Part shown: positions 22,601 to 31,175 of the stretch, piece by piece
How the letters are laid out: each line of letters begins with the position of its first letter
How positions within the stretch are numbered: the first letter of the stretch is position 1
Source of the DNA: Colias croceus
Lineage: Eukaryota; Arthropoda; Insecta; Lepidoptera; Pieridae
NCBI RefSeq assembly: GCF_905220415.1
Contig: NC_059549.1
Coordinates: forward strand, 8,804,001 to 8,868,000
Direction: 5' to 3'
DNA: 64,000 nucleotides
Position numbers and translations under genes: made by a program
The notes under the pieces: generated by a model
The model's database searches: none
The model's input: the letters and a program-made list of their open reading frames with translations, nothing else
What the model was told of the DNA's origin: nothing

Positions 22601-25600
22601 TTGGCGCTTGTAAAGTTGGATGCTCCTGTGCAATTTGCTCCCCATATAGCGCCAATTTGTTTGCCGGCGACTGATGATCTGCTTGTGGGGGAGACTGCTA
22701 CAGTTACGGGTTGGGGGAGACTGTCGGAGGGAGGCGTTCTGCCATCTATTTTACAAGAGGTGAGTAAATGTCCTAAAGGAACTTTTTTAAACTTAAAGAG
22801 GTATTTTTTGGCGGCATTTTGTCGCACATATTTTTTTACAGAATAAAATAGAAAGGCAGCAAATTGAACGATATTTTAAGACAATTATTGAACATTGAAC
22901 TAATTGTAGTGAATAGTGTTTTTAACAAAAGCATTTAATCTCACATAGGGATATCCAACAACTAGATTTTCATATAGAACCCTAAGCCTAAAAGAAAATA
23001 CAGAACTTCACTTTCTAAATCAATATATTCAAAAACGACAAAGCCTTTATTTTCAATTATTATATATTCCATGTTTCAAATATGTGTGGGCAAATATGTG
23101 TGTGATTAACATATACATATATATAACAGATATTTTCTTTGTGTCTGGGTGTTAATCCATACAAATATTATAAATGCGAAAGTAACTCTGTCTGTCTGTC
23201 TGTTACCTACTCAATCACGCCTTAACTACTGAACCAATTTGTATGAAATTTGGTATGGAGATATTTTGATACCCGAGTAAGGACATAGGCTACCTTTTAT
23301 TGCGAAATATGTACCACGGGTGAAGCCGGGGCGGACCACTAGTTATCTATATGTCGTGGTCATATCGTAGATTTGATCATTTCATGATATGAGTGGCCAT
23401 TTCACGAAATGGTCGCATATCGTGAAATGGCCAACATAGTTTGATCAGATCGTTAAATCGTCAACGTTTCACGATTTGGTCATCCACATTTGGCCAGATC
23501 GTATAAAATATAAAGAGTACATAAAATATTAAAAAATTTCAGAATAACTATATTATAAAAACATGTTTAATGTCATTTAAGTTAGTGCCGCGGCAGCGGC
23601 CGGCGAATGCCAGAAGCGAATCGTTTTTGCAATAGAAACCAGTTAGGTTAGGTTAGGTTACACTTTGATAAACAACGCACGAGCCGAGCGAGCAAAGCGA
23701 GCGTGCCGCGGCAGCGGCCGGCGAGTGCCAGAAGCGGATCGCTTTTTAAAAAACAAACAATTATAATAATATAGCAGTAGTTTCTTAAATTATTTTATTT
23801 AAGTCGCATTTTTTCTTAAATACATATTATAAGATATCTACATTTTCCATAGTACTCGTACCTCTTCGTCGTAAATTCTTTGCTATGACTTTCTTCATAA
23901 TATTGTTATTAAACGAATTATGAAGTTTTTATCTGCGAATAATTTAATTTTCGCCAGCGGCCGCCATCTTATCACATACCTAAACACAGAGCTTGCAGCG
24001 CCTCTACCAACGATTAATGTAACTATTTTACGATATGATCAAATAATTTTGATCATTTCATGAAAAAACCGTGCGTTAATTGGCCATATCGTGAAACGAT
24101 TTCTTATCATTGATCTGCCCAAACCACATCATGATGTGGCCAAACTAAATTGGCCATTTCACGATATGCGACCATTTCGTGAAATGGCCACTCATATCAT
24201 GAAATGATCAAATCTACGATATGACCACGACATATATAAGTATTAATTTAAAATTATATATGTATGTTTATCAGCCATCTGGTTTCCATAACACAAGCGA
24301 AAGTGAGTGTGAAAGTTTATGTGAAAATTGTCCTGAAATATTTATTTATTTATAATTCCAGGTGCAAGTACCAATAGTTTCCAACGAGCGCTGCAAGTCG
24401 ATGTTCCTGCGCGCCGGGAGACACGAGTTCATTCCCGACATCTTCCTGTGCGCGGGACATGAGGGCGGCGGACATGATTCCTGTCAGGGAGATTCTGGAG
24501 GTCCATTACAGGTAAAACTTGTTACATTTTTAACCGACTTCAAAAAAAGGAGGTTATCAATTCGGCCGGTATGTTTTTTTTTGTATGTACACCGATTACT
24601 CCGAGGTTTCTGAACCGATTTACGTGATTCTTTTTTGTTCGATGCGGGATGGTGTCGAATTGGTCCCATAAAAATTTTATTCGGATAGGCCCAGTAGTTT
24701 TTTATTTTATGAGCATTTTTGTAAATGTTGCAAGTGCAAGTTTGAAGTCGGTTGTTTTTAACGCAGTTATCACTTGTAAGTTGTAACAGGTAACAGTTCC
24801 ACTTTTGTACTGATAACTGATTTTCTACACTAATATTATAAAGCTGAAGAGTTTGTTTGAACGCGCTAATCTCAGGAACTACTGGTCCGATTTGAAAAAT
24901 TATTTCGGTCGCCAGACCAACAGGAGCGGAGCAATGCGGGTGAAACTGCGCGGCACAACTAGTATATCAATAAAATTGTGCAGGTCAAATGGAATTTTTG
25001 GAATCTACATAAATACAATAGATCTATATTACATATCCAATATACGCAATAACTATAGATTTAAACTTAGTTAAATAGTATCACTAATTATTGCTAAATT
25101 ACCATAAAACCATATTATTATGACGTTTCAAAATATAATAAAAAGGCTCTTTAAAATATTATAAAAATGTACAAAATATTCATTCAATCCATAAACATTA
25201 CGGCGGCTATATTGTTTATGATTCAATCATAATATTATACTAAAATAATCATAAAATAAATTCGAATAAAACAAAAGGGTTGACAGCTATCAAGTTTCTA
25301 CAAATGCTAATTTTATTGCTTCATCTTTATTGCCAATTCCCTTGTTTCGTCAATTTAGCATTTTCATGAAATATGACAACCGCCACTTTATTGTAGGGAT
25401 GCTAATTGATATTATCTGTATTAATGTTTTGTCGAAATAAAACATTTTGTATCAATTTATGTGTGGAAATATTTTTTTTATTTAATAAATTCGTATCATA
25501 GTAGTTAGTTATTTCAGTTTTTTTTTTATTTTTTTTCATGAAATATGGACAACCGCCACTTTATTGTAGGGGAACTAATTGATATTATCTGTATTGTTTT

Positions 25601-26350
25601 GTCGAAATAAAACATTTTGTATCAATTTATGTGTGGAATTTTTTTTTATTTAATAAATTCGTATCATAGTATTTTAGTTTTTTTTTTATATTCGTCCCAA
25701 ACGAGCAAAGACATTCGTGCAGAGGTTAATCATATGGTAAAACAGTATAATAATAATATAAATGTCTTATCATATTTTAAAAGATTTATTGAAGTGAAAC
25801 TTCTTTATCGGGTGTTGTCGGGTATCGAGTTGAAAAAAAAATTATTGTAACAATTTTTTACTACGCGTGACAATTTTCCGTTACGCGCCATCTTTTTCTT
25901 ATCCTTACTATATCGAATCGAATTTCTGTAAAGTTGCATATAGTAAATTATTTTTCGAAAATTAAGGTCATAAAGAAGTTTCACTTCTTACGTGTGTACT
26001 AGTACACGCACACATTTTTTTGGGATTAGAAATTTGAAGAAGGGTATCGTAAAACAGAATAGAATTCTAAATATCCTTGCTCCATTTAGCCGTCTTAACA
26101 GCACAAAGTATATTATAATTAATTATAATATAACTAATAAATATTAATATAATATATTATAAAAAATAATAACTAATTAATCGTTAATTTGAACATTTTT
26201 TTCTTATTCCAGGTCAAAGGCAAAGACCAGCGGTATTTCCTAGCCGGGATCATAAGCTGGGGCATAGGTTGTGGAGAAGCCAACTTACCGGGCGTTTGTA
26301 CCAGGATATCCAAATTTGTACCTTGGATACTTCAAACTGTTAACTCCTGA
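19476..26350 (+). CDS. Sb: Stubble-like transmembrane/secreted serine protease, seven exons (5' part not located)
   Basis: Trypsin-fold protease. In Drosophila, Stubble is a type II membrane protease needed for leg, wing and bristle morphogenesis. The join 19476-19640, 20002-20382, 20971-21228, 21644-21836, 22462-22759, 24362-24511, 26213-26350 has matching phases and GT-AG junctions throughout and reads 526 residues to a stop. Domain order, counted from the first visible codon: a six-cysteine disulfide knot (about residues 6-43), a Ser/Thr/Pro-rich stem (44-268), then a 245-residue peptidase domain starting at IMGG (residue 282). The triad is His328 (TAGHC), Asp378 (YDLALV) and Ser476 (GDSGGP). 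Asp470 in the S1 pocket predicts cleavage after Arg or Lys. I recognise the knot, the stem motif TTEPAFITKPRP and the FFGFSSTHRCGG stretch as specific to Stubble. The exon with the start codon and membrane anchor was not found with confidence, so the protein is incomplete at its N-terminus. Confidence 0.88.
20002..20382 (+). CDS. Sb: Stubble exon B: Thr/Pro/Asn-rich stem
   Basis: The exon lies between acceptor TTTATTTCAG (ending 20001) and donor GTGAGT (20383), phase 1 to phase 1. It encodes 127 residues rich in Thr, Pro, Ser and Asn without cysteines, as expected of an extended, probably O-glycosylated stem. A PSFMTKP motif near residue 45 of the exon resembles the FITKPRP motif of exon C, which suggests a duplicated stem module. 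Confidence 0.8.
20526..20845 (-). mobile_element. older Helitron-like repeat interrupted by 20637-20831
   Basis: CTCGCGGCTTCGCCCGCTTT at 20526 and CATACAAAGGGACATAGGGA to TTTTATACTATA form a common lepidopteran repeat. Its end TGTAGTGATA resumes at 20832 after the inserted Helitron. Confidence 0.45.
20637..20831 (-). mobile_element. Helitron (GAACGCGCTAAT family) in protease intron 2
   Basis: The minus strand runs from TCTATACCTACTACTATTAT to GGAGCAGCTAG, inserted between A and T. It interrupts an older repeat (20526 to about 20845) that includes CTCGCGGCTTCGCCCGC and CATACAAAGGGACATAGGGA. Confidence 0.7.
20971..21228 (+). CDS. Sb: Stubble exon C: stem with conserved TTEPAFITKPRP motif
   Basis: The exon lies between acceptor TCTATTCCAG (ending 20970) and donor GTTAGT (21229), phase 1 to phase 1. 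It starts AHIMSRPNN and holds HWQATTEPAFITKPRP followed by W-x-KPG, a stem segment I recall as conserved in fly Stubble. A Lys/Pro- and Thr-rich tail follows, leading to the peptidase domain. Confidence 0.85.
21644..21836 (+). CDS. Sb: Stubble exon D: activation site and catalytic His
   Basis: The exon lies between acceptor TTAATTCCAG (ending 21643) and donor GTGAGT (21837); it enters in phase 1 and leaves in phase 2. It holds the linker cysteine (ECGV), the activation site R-IMGG (cleavage after codon 21682-21684), the FFGFSSTHRCGG stretch and the catalytic His codon at 21823-21825 in TAGHC. The second residue after the cut is Met instead of the usual Val. Confidence 0.9.
22190..22349 (-). 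mobile_element. Helitron (GCGGACCGCTAG family), 3' end worn, in protease intron 4
   Basis: The minus strand starts TCTCTACTAATATTATAAAT and carries GCGAAAGTAACTCTGTCTGT and AAAATCGGTTGAG-type sequence. The CTAG terminus is degraded near 22190. Confidence 0.6.
22462..22759 (+). CDS. Sb: Stubble exon E: catalytic Asp
   Basis: Acceptor CTTCCTTCCAG ends at 22461 and donor GTGAGT starts at 22760; the exon enters in phase 2 and leaves in phase 0. It encodes the loop LLTSAIRIRVGEFDF, the catalytic Asp codon 22598-22600 in YEYDLALV, the APICLP segment and the VTGWGRLSEGG block. Confidence 0.9.
23156..23342 (+). mobile_element. Helitron inserted in a SINE, exact empty site known
   Basis: Runs from TCCATACAAATATTATAAAT to CGGGGCGGACCACTAG. 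Removing it restores GGGTGTTAA|TTATCTATAT, the same as the SINE at 4.93-5.18 kb. This proves the ends and shows no target duplication. Confidence 0.85.
23353..24231. mobile_element. foldback DNA element with perfect 82-bp TIRs
   Basis: Bases 23353-23434 and 24150-24231 are perfect inverted copies starting GTCGTGGTCATATCG. The motif ATATCGTGAAATGGCC and its reverse recur several times inside. A GC-rich block beginning GTGCCGCGGCAGCGGCCGGC is repeated in direct orientation (from about 23586 and 23703), separated by three and a half TTAGG units. No open frame. It sits within a SINE copy in intron 5 of the protease gene, flanked by ATAT/TATAT on both sides. Confidence 0.8.
24362..24511 (+). CDS. 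Sb: Stubble exon F: catalytic Ser and S1-pocket Asp
   Basis: A 150-bp phase-0 exon between acceptor ATAATTCCAG (ending 24361) and donor GTAAAA (24512). It encodes VPIVSNERCKSMF, IPDIFLCAG, and D-SCQGDSGGPLQ. The pocket Asp codon is 24476-24478 and the nucleophile Ser codon is 24494-24496. A SINE tail ends a few bases before the acceptor and another repeat begins about 20 bp after the donor. Confidence 0.9.
24532..24753. mobile_element. short TIR repeat (AACCGACTTCAAA) in protease intron 6
   Basis: Perfect 13-bp inverted ends AACCGACTTCAAA (24532-24544) and TTTGAAGTCGGTT (24741-24753). The body includes CCGAGGTTTCTGAACCGATT. It is a common lepidopteran dispersed repeat and starts 20 bp after the exon F donor. 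Confidence 0.6.
24824..24962 (+). mobile_element. short Helitron (GAACGCGCTAAT family) in protease intron 6
   Basis: TCTACACTAATATTATAAAG to CGCGGCACAACTAG. Compared with the 977-1203 copy, the middle (from AATTATTTCGGT to CCAGACCAACAGG) is deleted. Confidence 0.7.
25363..25690 (+). repeat. tandem duplication, period about 172 bp, in protease intron 6
   Basis: TTCATGAAATATGACAACCG at 25363 recurs as TTCATGAAATATGGACAACC at 25535. Both continue through CCACTTTATTGTAGGG, AAAACATTTTGTATCAATTT and AAATTCGTATCATAGTA with small indels. Confidence 0.85.
26213..26350 (+). CDS. Sb: Stubble exon G: last exon with stop
   Basis: Acceptor TCTTATTCCAG ends at 26212. The 45 codons finish the peptidase fold with FLAGIISWGIGCGEANLPGV, the TRISKF motif and the terminal helix segment PWILQTVNS, then TGA at 26348-26350. 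Confidence 0.9.
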   Translation, partial: VKGKDQRYFLAGIISWGIGCGEANLPGVCTRISKFVPWILQTVNS

Positions 26351-26424
26351 GTGATAATGTAAATTAAAGACTTGAAGATGAACTGTGAAGTGTGGTGTTT
26401 TTACAGGACTATTTATTCGAGTTA

Positions 26425-26430
26425 AATAAA
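26425..26430 (+). terminator. poly(A) signal of the Stubble-like gene
   Basis: AATAAA lies 75 bp after the stop codon of exon G; it is the first hexamer downstream. Confidence 0.65.
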
Positions 26431-26864
26431 AAAGTTACGAAAAAATAAGTGTCAGTTTGGCGCCAATTTATGAAATGACTGTTTTAGTGGGAGGTGATTG
26501 TGAAATTATTCAAGATAATGAGTGCTTATTTGTTGAACAAAATTGTTCACAATACAATACATTATACAAATGATACATGATTTTAAATACAGTTTTGAAA
26601 ACATTTAACAATAATTGCTTAACCCCTTATTGCATGAATTATTAAGGAGATGAAATAAAAATTATTTTTTTGCAAAAAAGTGTTTATTAGACCTTACATT
26701 ATGAGATCAAATTGAGAAAAAAAATTATTTACTTATATTATAGAAAATATATAACGGCGCCATATATGGACTCGTATGCAGTGTTTGTTGTATTTTTTCT
26801 GTCATATATGGCTTCTTATGCAATTAGAAAAAAGTAACTAATTAATAAAATAAAAACATATTCC

Positions 26865-27246
26865 GGATTAATTTCACACACACGGTTGCTAAGCCCCAAA
26901 CTAAACTTAAGCTTGTATCCTGAATGCTTAGTCAACTGATATGCTACATATACTTTACATAAATCCTATCCTACTTATATTATAAATTCGAAAGTTTGTG
27001 AGGGTGGATGTATGTGTATGTGTTTGTTTGTTACTGTTTCACGCAAATACTACTGAACCGACTTCTATGAAATTTAGCACACAATATAGAGGGTAACTTG
27101 GACTAACACATAGGATAGGTTTTATCCTGAAAATCCCACGGGAACTGGAACTATGCGGGGTTTTCTTTGAAAACGCGGGCGAAGCCGCGGGCGAAATGTT
27201 AGTACTTTATATGGATACCTAAATAACACCCAGAATCACAGCCAAC
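26865..27246 (-). mobile_element. degenerate SINE split by a Helitron
   Basis: TTTCACACACACGGTTGCTA at 26871 and AAATAACACCCAGAATCACA near 27221 match the minus-oriented SINE of 4.93 kb. The Helitron 26964-27202 lies between; removing it gives CATAAA|TACTTTATATGG, which fits the SINE's AAATACTTATATAG. The SINE head runs into the piggyBac stop codon at 27247. Confidence 0.6.
26964..27202 (+). mobile_element. Helitron (CCCACGGGAAC family) inside SINE inside piggyBac
   Basis: Starts TCCTATCCTACTTATATTAT, contains ATCCCACGGGAACTGGAACT and GCGGGCGAAGCCGCGGGCG, and ends TTAG before T27203. The end motif is TTAG instead of CTAG. Confidence 0.65.
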
Positions 27247-27595
27247 TTATACTTCGTGAAATTGCTTAAAACAATTACTTACGTTTGTCATTATAACATA
27301 AAAACACGTTATATTTTTCACATAACGTGAAGGAACGAAATTGGAACAATATAGGCATAGCTGACGGGCATTCTTCTTCCAAATTCGGTAATGACTAATC
27401 CCATCAGATCGTACAGAATCAAAGTGAAAATCTAGATGTCCTGCAGGAGTTTTTCGTAGCTTTTTTGCGGTAATTGGCGAGTCAGAAATACTGAGGAGAC
27501 TCCAGAGATGCCGATGTTTCTAAGTTTTTGAGAGACGACCACGTCTTTTGGTAATAAGAGTTTTCCCTGACTTTCGCATTTGTTCTGAAACGGCT
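27247..27595 (-). pseudogene. piggyBac transposase C-terminal remnant
   Basis: On the minus strand one frame reads about 95 codons to a TAA at 27247-27249. It contains VRSDGISHY, then a cysteine-rich tail CLYCSN...ITCFYVI...NCFKQFH. This matches the zinc-binding C-terminal domain of piggyBac transposases (R-x-D-x2-x-H, CxxC, NCF-x2-FH). An upstream stretch continues in another frame after a stop, so it is frameshifted, and the DDD catalytic core is absent. Not functional. Confidence 0.6.
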
Positions 27596-28811
27596 AATTA
27601 AAAATCATACAGTGGCATATAGCATGAGTCTGTATTTATTGATGATGATATAATATTTATAGCATAGTGAGATAAAAGTGTCTAGGATCGATACTGGAAC
27701 AATCAGTGAAAGTATCCTTGAATGCTGTGCTTGAATGCATACCCAGCCACATATGACATAATATATTTTGGACGGAATGCATACGAAGCCAAATATGATA
27801 GATTTGGAAAAGTACAAAAAAACATGATTGAAGCAAAAAAAACAACCTAACCAAATGTTTTACCTTATTTTAGAAAGACTAAAAAATGAAGAAATATTTT
27901 TTTCATGGCTTTACCTACTTACCTTTTTGATATTGAAATCTTAATTTGAAAATCACGGTTTTTTCCGCGCACCCAAACCGTCGCACGCGCTAGACTAAAT
28001 CTATAATATATCTGATGGATAATATTTACACTGTATAAATTAATTACATTCCAATTCTCGATGAAATGCTGTTTAAGATGTAAGGTAGTTTTTTTAGATA
28101 TTGTTTATAGTTAGCCTATAAAAAATTCATAAACTTCGTCGTCCATATATGGCTCTGTATGCGGTAAGGGGTTAATCGAGAGGCTAACTGGGATAGGTAA
28201 GGTAAGAATTGACAAACCATCGAAGAAAATAATATATGAATGCACGACGTACTACGTGCTAATTTATTGAACAAAATTGTTCACAATTATTACAATACAA
28301 AACATGATACAAAGGCTCGAGCATTGCATTTATTTTATGTCTTTAAATTTAGTTTTGAAAGCATTTAATGATTGCTCAATCGAAGCTTATAGGGATACAG
28401 TTTGCGTGACAAACGAAATAATACAAACGTACATGCATCGTACATGCCTATTTGTTGAACAAAAATGTTCACAATACAATACATGATACAAATGCTCCAT
28501 TTATTTATTTGTTTTTAAATATAGATTTGAAAGCATTTAAAAATTTGTGACTATCTGGGATAAAATTTACGGAGTAAAGTTATACGTATGTGTTTCTTTG
28601 ATGAACAAAATTGTTCACTATAAAATGCAATGTTATACAAATGCTCAAGCATTGCATTTATTTGTTTGTTTTGAAATATAATTAATATAAAGACTTTTGA
28701 TCAATCGAGGCTAACTGGATAAAGGTTGTGGACAAACACAAAATATACGTACGACATTGTCATTTGCCGAAGTAAAACTACTTTGGTATAAAATGAGACA
28801 AACGTGTTTTA

Positions 28812-29017
28812 GGCTGGTTGCAGAGCTTGACCGCCCGTCAGTGCGTACCGTCGGTCCTGACGATACGCATCAACAATGTGTATGACTATGACACTAATGC
28901 GCATGACAATACGCGTGCGTATGGTCGGTCTAGCTATGAACGGTTTTATGAATTTCCATACATATGACAAGCGCGACTGACGTACGCACTGATGGTCGTC
29001 AAGCTCTGCAACCAGCC
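28812..29017. mobile_element. PIF/Harbinger-type MITE, TSD TTA
   Basis: 206 bp with inverted ends starting GGCTGGTTGCAGAGCTTGAC and extending, with mismatches, through GTCAGTGCGTAC. TTA flanks both sides (28809-28811 and 29018-29020). TTA duplication and GG-starting ends fit PIF/Harbinger. It has no true coding; an 84-codon minus-strand frame across it is only open by chance. Confidence 0.75.
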
Positions 29018-30054
29018 TTAACATTAAGGGCCGACAAATATGATGGAGAGCAGCGCATCGCATTTTTCGTTGTTAAACTATTATCGACCTTGTTCACATT
29101 ATAATAAAATTCAAAATCAAATAACAACAATTAATTCCCGAGGTGTATCGAAGCATCACATGCGTAAGGTGCTGCGCTTTTGAATATTATTTGACAATTT
29201 CGATAATAATAATCCGTCATATCTGCACCGGCCCTAACACGTAGTTTCCATCTACACTATGAGACAGTTACCTTCAAAAATGTTGATTGAATTCAACGTT
29301 TTCTGAGGCGTTTTATTAAATGAATAGACCACCGTAAGGCTACGCAGGCTCGTACAAGCGAGATTCTGTGTCAAAGGCTTGAAAACGGTGACTCACGCTT
29401 AACTTAATAAACGCCTTTTATATTGTGAATTCACCTTTTGCTTACAAAACATCCAATATATTACACGAACTATATTTAATCAAATAGATAGCTATAATTT
29501 GCTTTTAAATCTGCCTATAGTAATTAGTAAACCTTTTCTGTTTTGAACAACCGACACCAAATACCTAAGTAGTACGAACATTGTTAAAGCATTTATTGCA
29601 ACCTTTTTTACAAATACTAAAGTACTAAAGTAAGTATATTATTCACCCTCATGTATACGTAGATCTAAGATATAGATAATATGTATAACGCAAACCTGAC
29701 GTGTATCTATTAGTATAATGGCGTAATTATTGATTGTTACAGTATTTAGCGCTATTGTTATTATACGCTATTTGAACAAGACATTTGATACGTGTAAATT
29801 TATACGTGTTTGTATGCAATAATCATTTTTTGATACAAATAAATATTTTGAAGCTATAAGAACCAAGCATTTATGAATCTATGACGTGAAAATGAAATGT
29901 GCGTGGTGAAGAACGCACTTTAAAAAATGTTATATCCTAAGAAAAATGTGTAGCAATATATGAAACATGTTTTTCTGTAAGTCATGTACTCATGTATTAT
30001 GTGTGGATAAAGCGTACTTAAACATTTATTGGGTTTATAAATACCTGTATTAGT

Positions 30055-30358
30055 CATTGAGATATACATAATACATATGGAGGCGACACCGCCTACATCA
30101 CTTATGTTCCGCTCAACATACGCCATATTATGGCGTAACTGCACGCTCATATTTTATTTGTTTTAAAATGAAACGCATCAAATATGCCTTCGTGTGTGTT
30201 ACGATATTGCACAAATAATACGGAAAAGTGCAAAGGAATAACTTTCATTGGTAAGTACCTAACTAGATAATAATTTGTAAAACTTAGTTAGAGCAAAAAA
30301 ATGGCGCACACATTTTGTTCGTGGTGTCTCCTCCATACGTAGTAATATTATCTCAATG
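30055..30358 (+). mobile_element. P-like (THAP) non-autonomous DNA transposon with 8-bp target duplication
   Basis: The two ends are imperfect inverted repeats of about 38 bp, both starting CATTGAGATA and sharing TATGGAGG and GACACC. The element is flanked exactly by GTATTAGT at 30047-30054 and 30359-30366. An 8-bp duplication, ends starting with CA and an internal THAP-domain exon are the marks of the P-element superfamily. Inside are a 19-bp palindrome (30119-30137) and a THAP start exon with a splice donor (30184-30250). At 304 bp it is an internally deleted copy that would depend on a transposase made elsewhere. Confidence 0.75.
30184..30250 (+). pseudogene. THAP-domain first exon inside the P-like element
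   Basis: ATG at 30184 opens 22 codons (MPSCVLRYCTNNTEKCKGIT, then FI and a split Gly) and stops at a consensus donor GTAAGT at 30251. MPSC-x4-C followed by KGITF is the start of a C2CH THAP zinc finger, the DNA-binding domain of P-element transposases and of host THAP proteins. The rest of the finger and the catalytic part are missing from this element. The start ATG is not the first ATG after the AT-rich leader. Confidence 0.65.
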
Positions 30359-31010
30359 GTATTAGTATGTAAAATGTTGTTTAATGTAAATAAGATCGTA
30401 ATTTATTAATTAAGTATATAGTTATTAGCATTAGTTTCTTGCCTTTTACTTGTATACAGTATTATTATTTAATTTTTAAGATAATTTTTCGCTAAAATTG
30501 TATTATATATAGTCTGCTTTTAAGAAATATAATACCGTATAGAATGCTTATTGTAAATGGGTAGTTTTTTTAAATAATTATATGAAAATTACCAAATCAC
30601 ACATTGTTATATCTTATTGCTTAGCATATTTAGAGACAGTGATGTATTATGTAATAAATATATACATTTTGTTTGAGTGAATAGTCTATGAAGATGTTGT
30701 TTGTTTGCACATTAATATTGTTAATTATTAAATATCGTCGAACAATTTTGTGTTTCTATTGAACCCTTTCTTATTTCATCAAGTATTTTTTCATAGGTAA
30801 TATTGATAATATTATCTTTTATGTTTAATCATAATCAAAAAATGTGTTAAATCATTGGTCGGGTTACATCTAAAGAAGAATACTTTTAAGTTCTAAATTC
30901 CTTAAATCAAAACTTTAAGTGAACTCTGCTATAGTTTTAAATTTTAATACTAAACAACAACAACACGCGTCTATTACAATTAATTTTATATTGTATCAAG
31001 ATCATAACAA

Positions 31011-31175
31011 TCTATAATATAAAAATGAATCTCAAAATGTGTTGGTAAGCGCATAACTTTAGAACAGCTGAATCGATTTCTTTCTTTTTTATTATATTCC
31101 TTGAAGTACGAGGATGGTTCTTATGTAGAGAAAACGTGAATATGTACCACGGGCGAAGCCGGAGCGGACCGCTAG
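31011..31175 (+). mobile_element. Helitron (GCGGACCGCTAG family)
   Basis: TCTATAATATAAAAATGAAT to CGGAGCGGACCGCTAG, inserted between A31010 and T31176. Confidence 0.7.

Larger units (their letters stand above)
23089..24355 (+). mobile_element. tRNA-derived SINE, split by a Helitron and a foldback element
   Basis: The SINE reads 23089-23155, then 23343-23352, then 24232-24355. Joined, the middle reads GTGTCTGGGTGTTAATTATC, identical to the uninterrupted copy at 4.93-5.18 kb. Its 3' tail TCCTGAAATATTTATTTATT ends a few bases before the acceptor of protease exon F. Confidence 0.75.
26623..28171 (-). mobile_element. piggyBac-like element in a TTAA site
   Basis: TTAA at 26619-26622 and 28172-28175 flanks short inverted ends, CCCCTTATTGCAT on the left and CCCCTTACCGCAT on the right. 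Subterminal copies of a motif like CATATATGGCTYCGTATGCA occur at both ends (near 26760, 26805, 27780, 28143). The interior keeps a decayed piggyBac C-terminal coding segment and a SINE split by a Helitron. TTAA duplication, CC ends and the coding remnant agree on piggyBac. Confidence 0.7.
26533..28690 (+). repeat. four copies of a TTGAACAAAATTGTTCA-headed repeat
   Basis: Units start near 26533, 28267, 28455 and 28601 and share TTGAACAAAATTGTTCAC, ACAATACATGATACAAATGC, GTTTTGAAAGCATTTAA and AATCGAGGCTAACTGG. The last three are adjacent (periods about 188 and 146 bp). The first is split from them by the piggyBac-like element, which sits inside a unit. Confidence 0.75.

Noticed and set aside
23643..23660. 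Interstitial telomere sequence (TTAGG)n
   Set aside because: Only three and a half units, within the foldback element; too short to be a telomere relic.
28809..29063. 84-codon minus-strand protein
   Set aside because: It lies almost wholly within the Harbinger-type MITE and includes both inverted ends.
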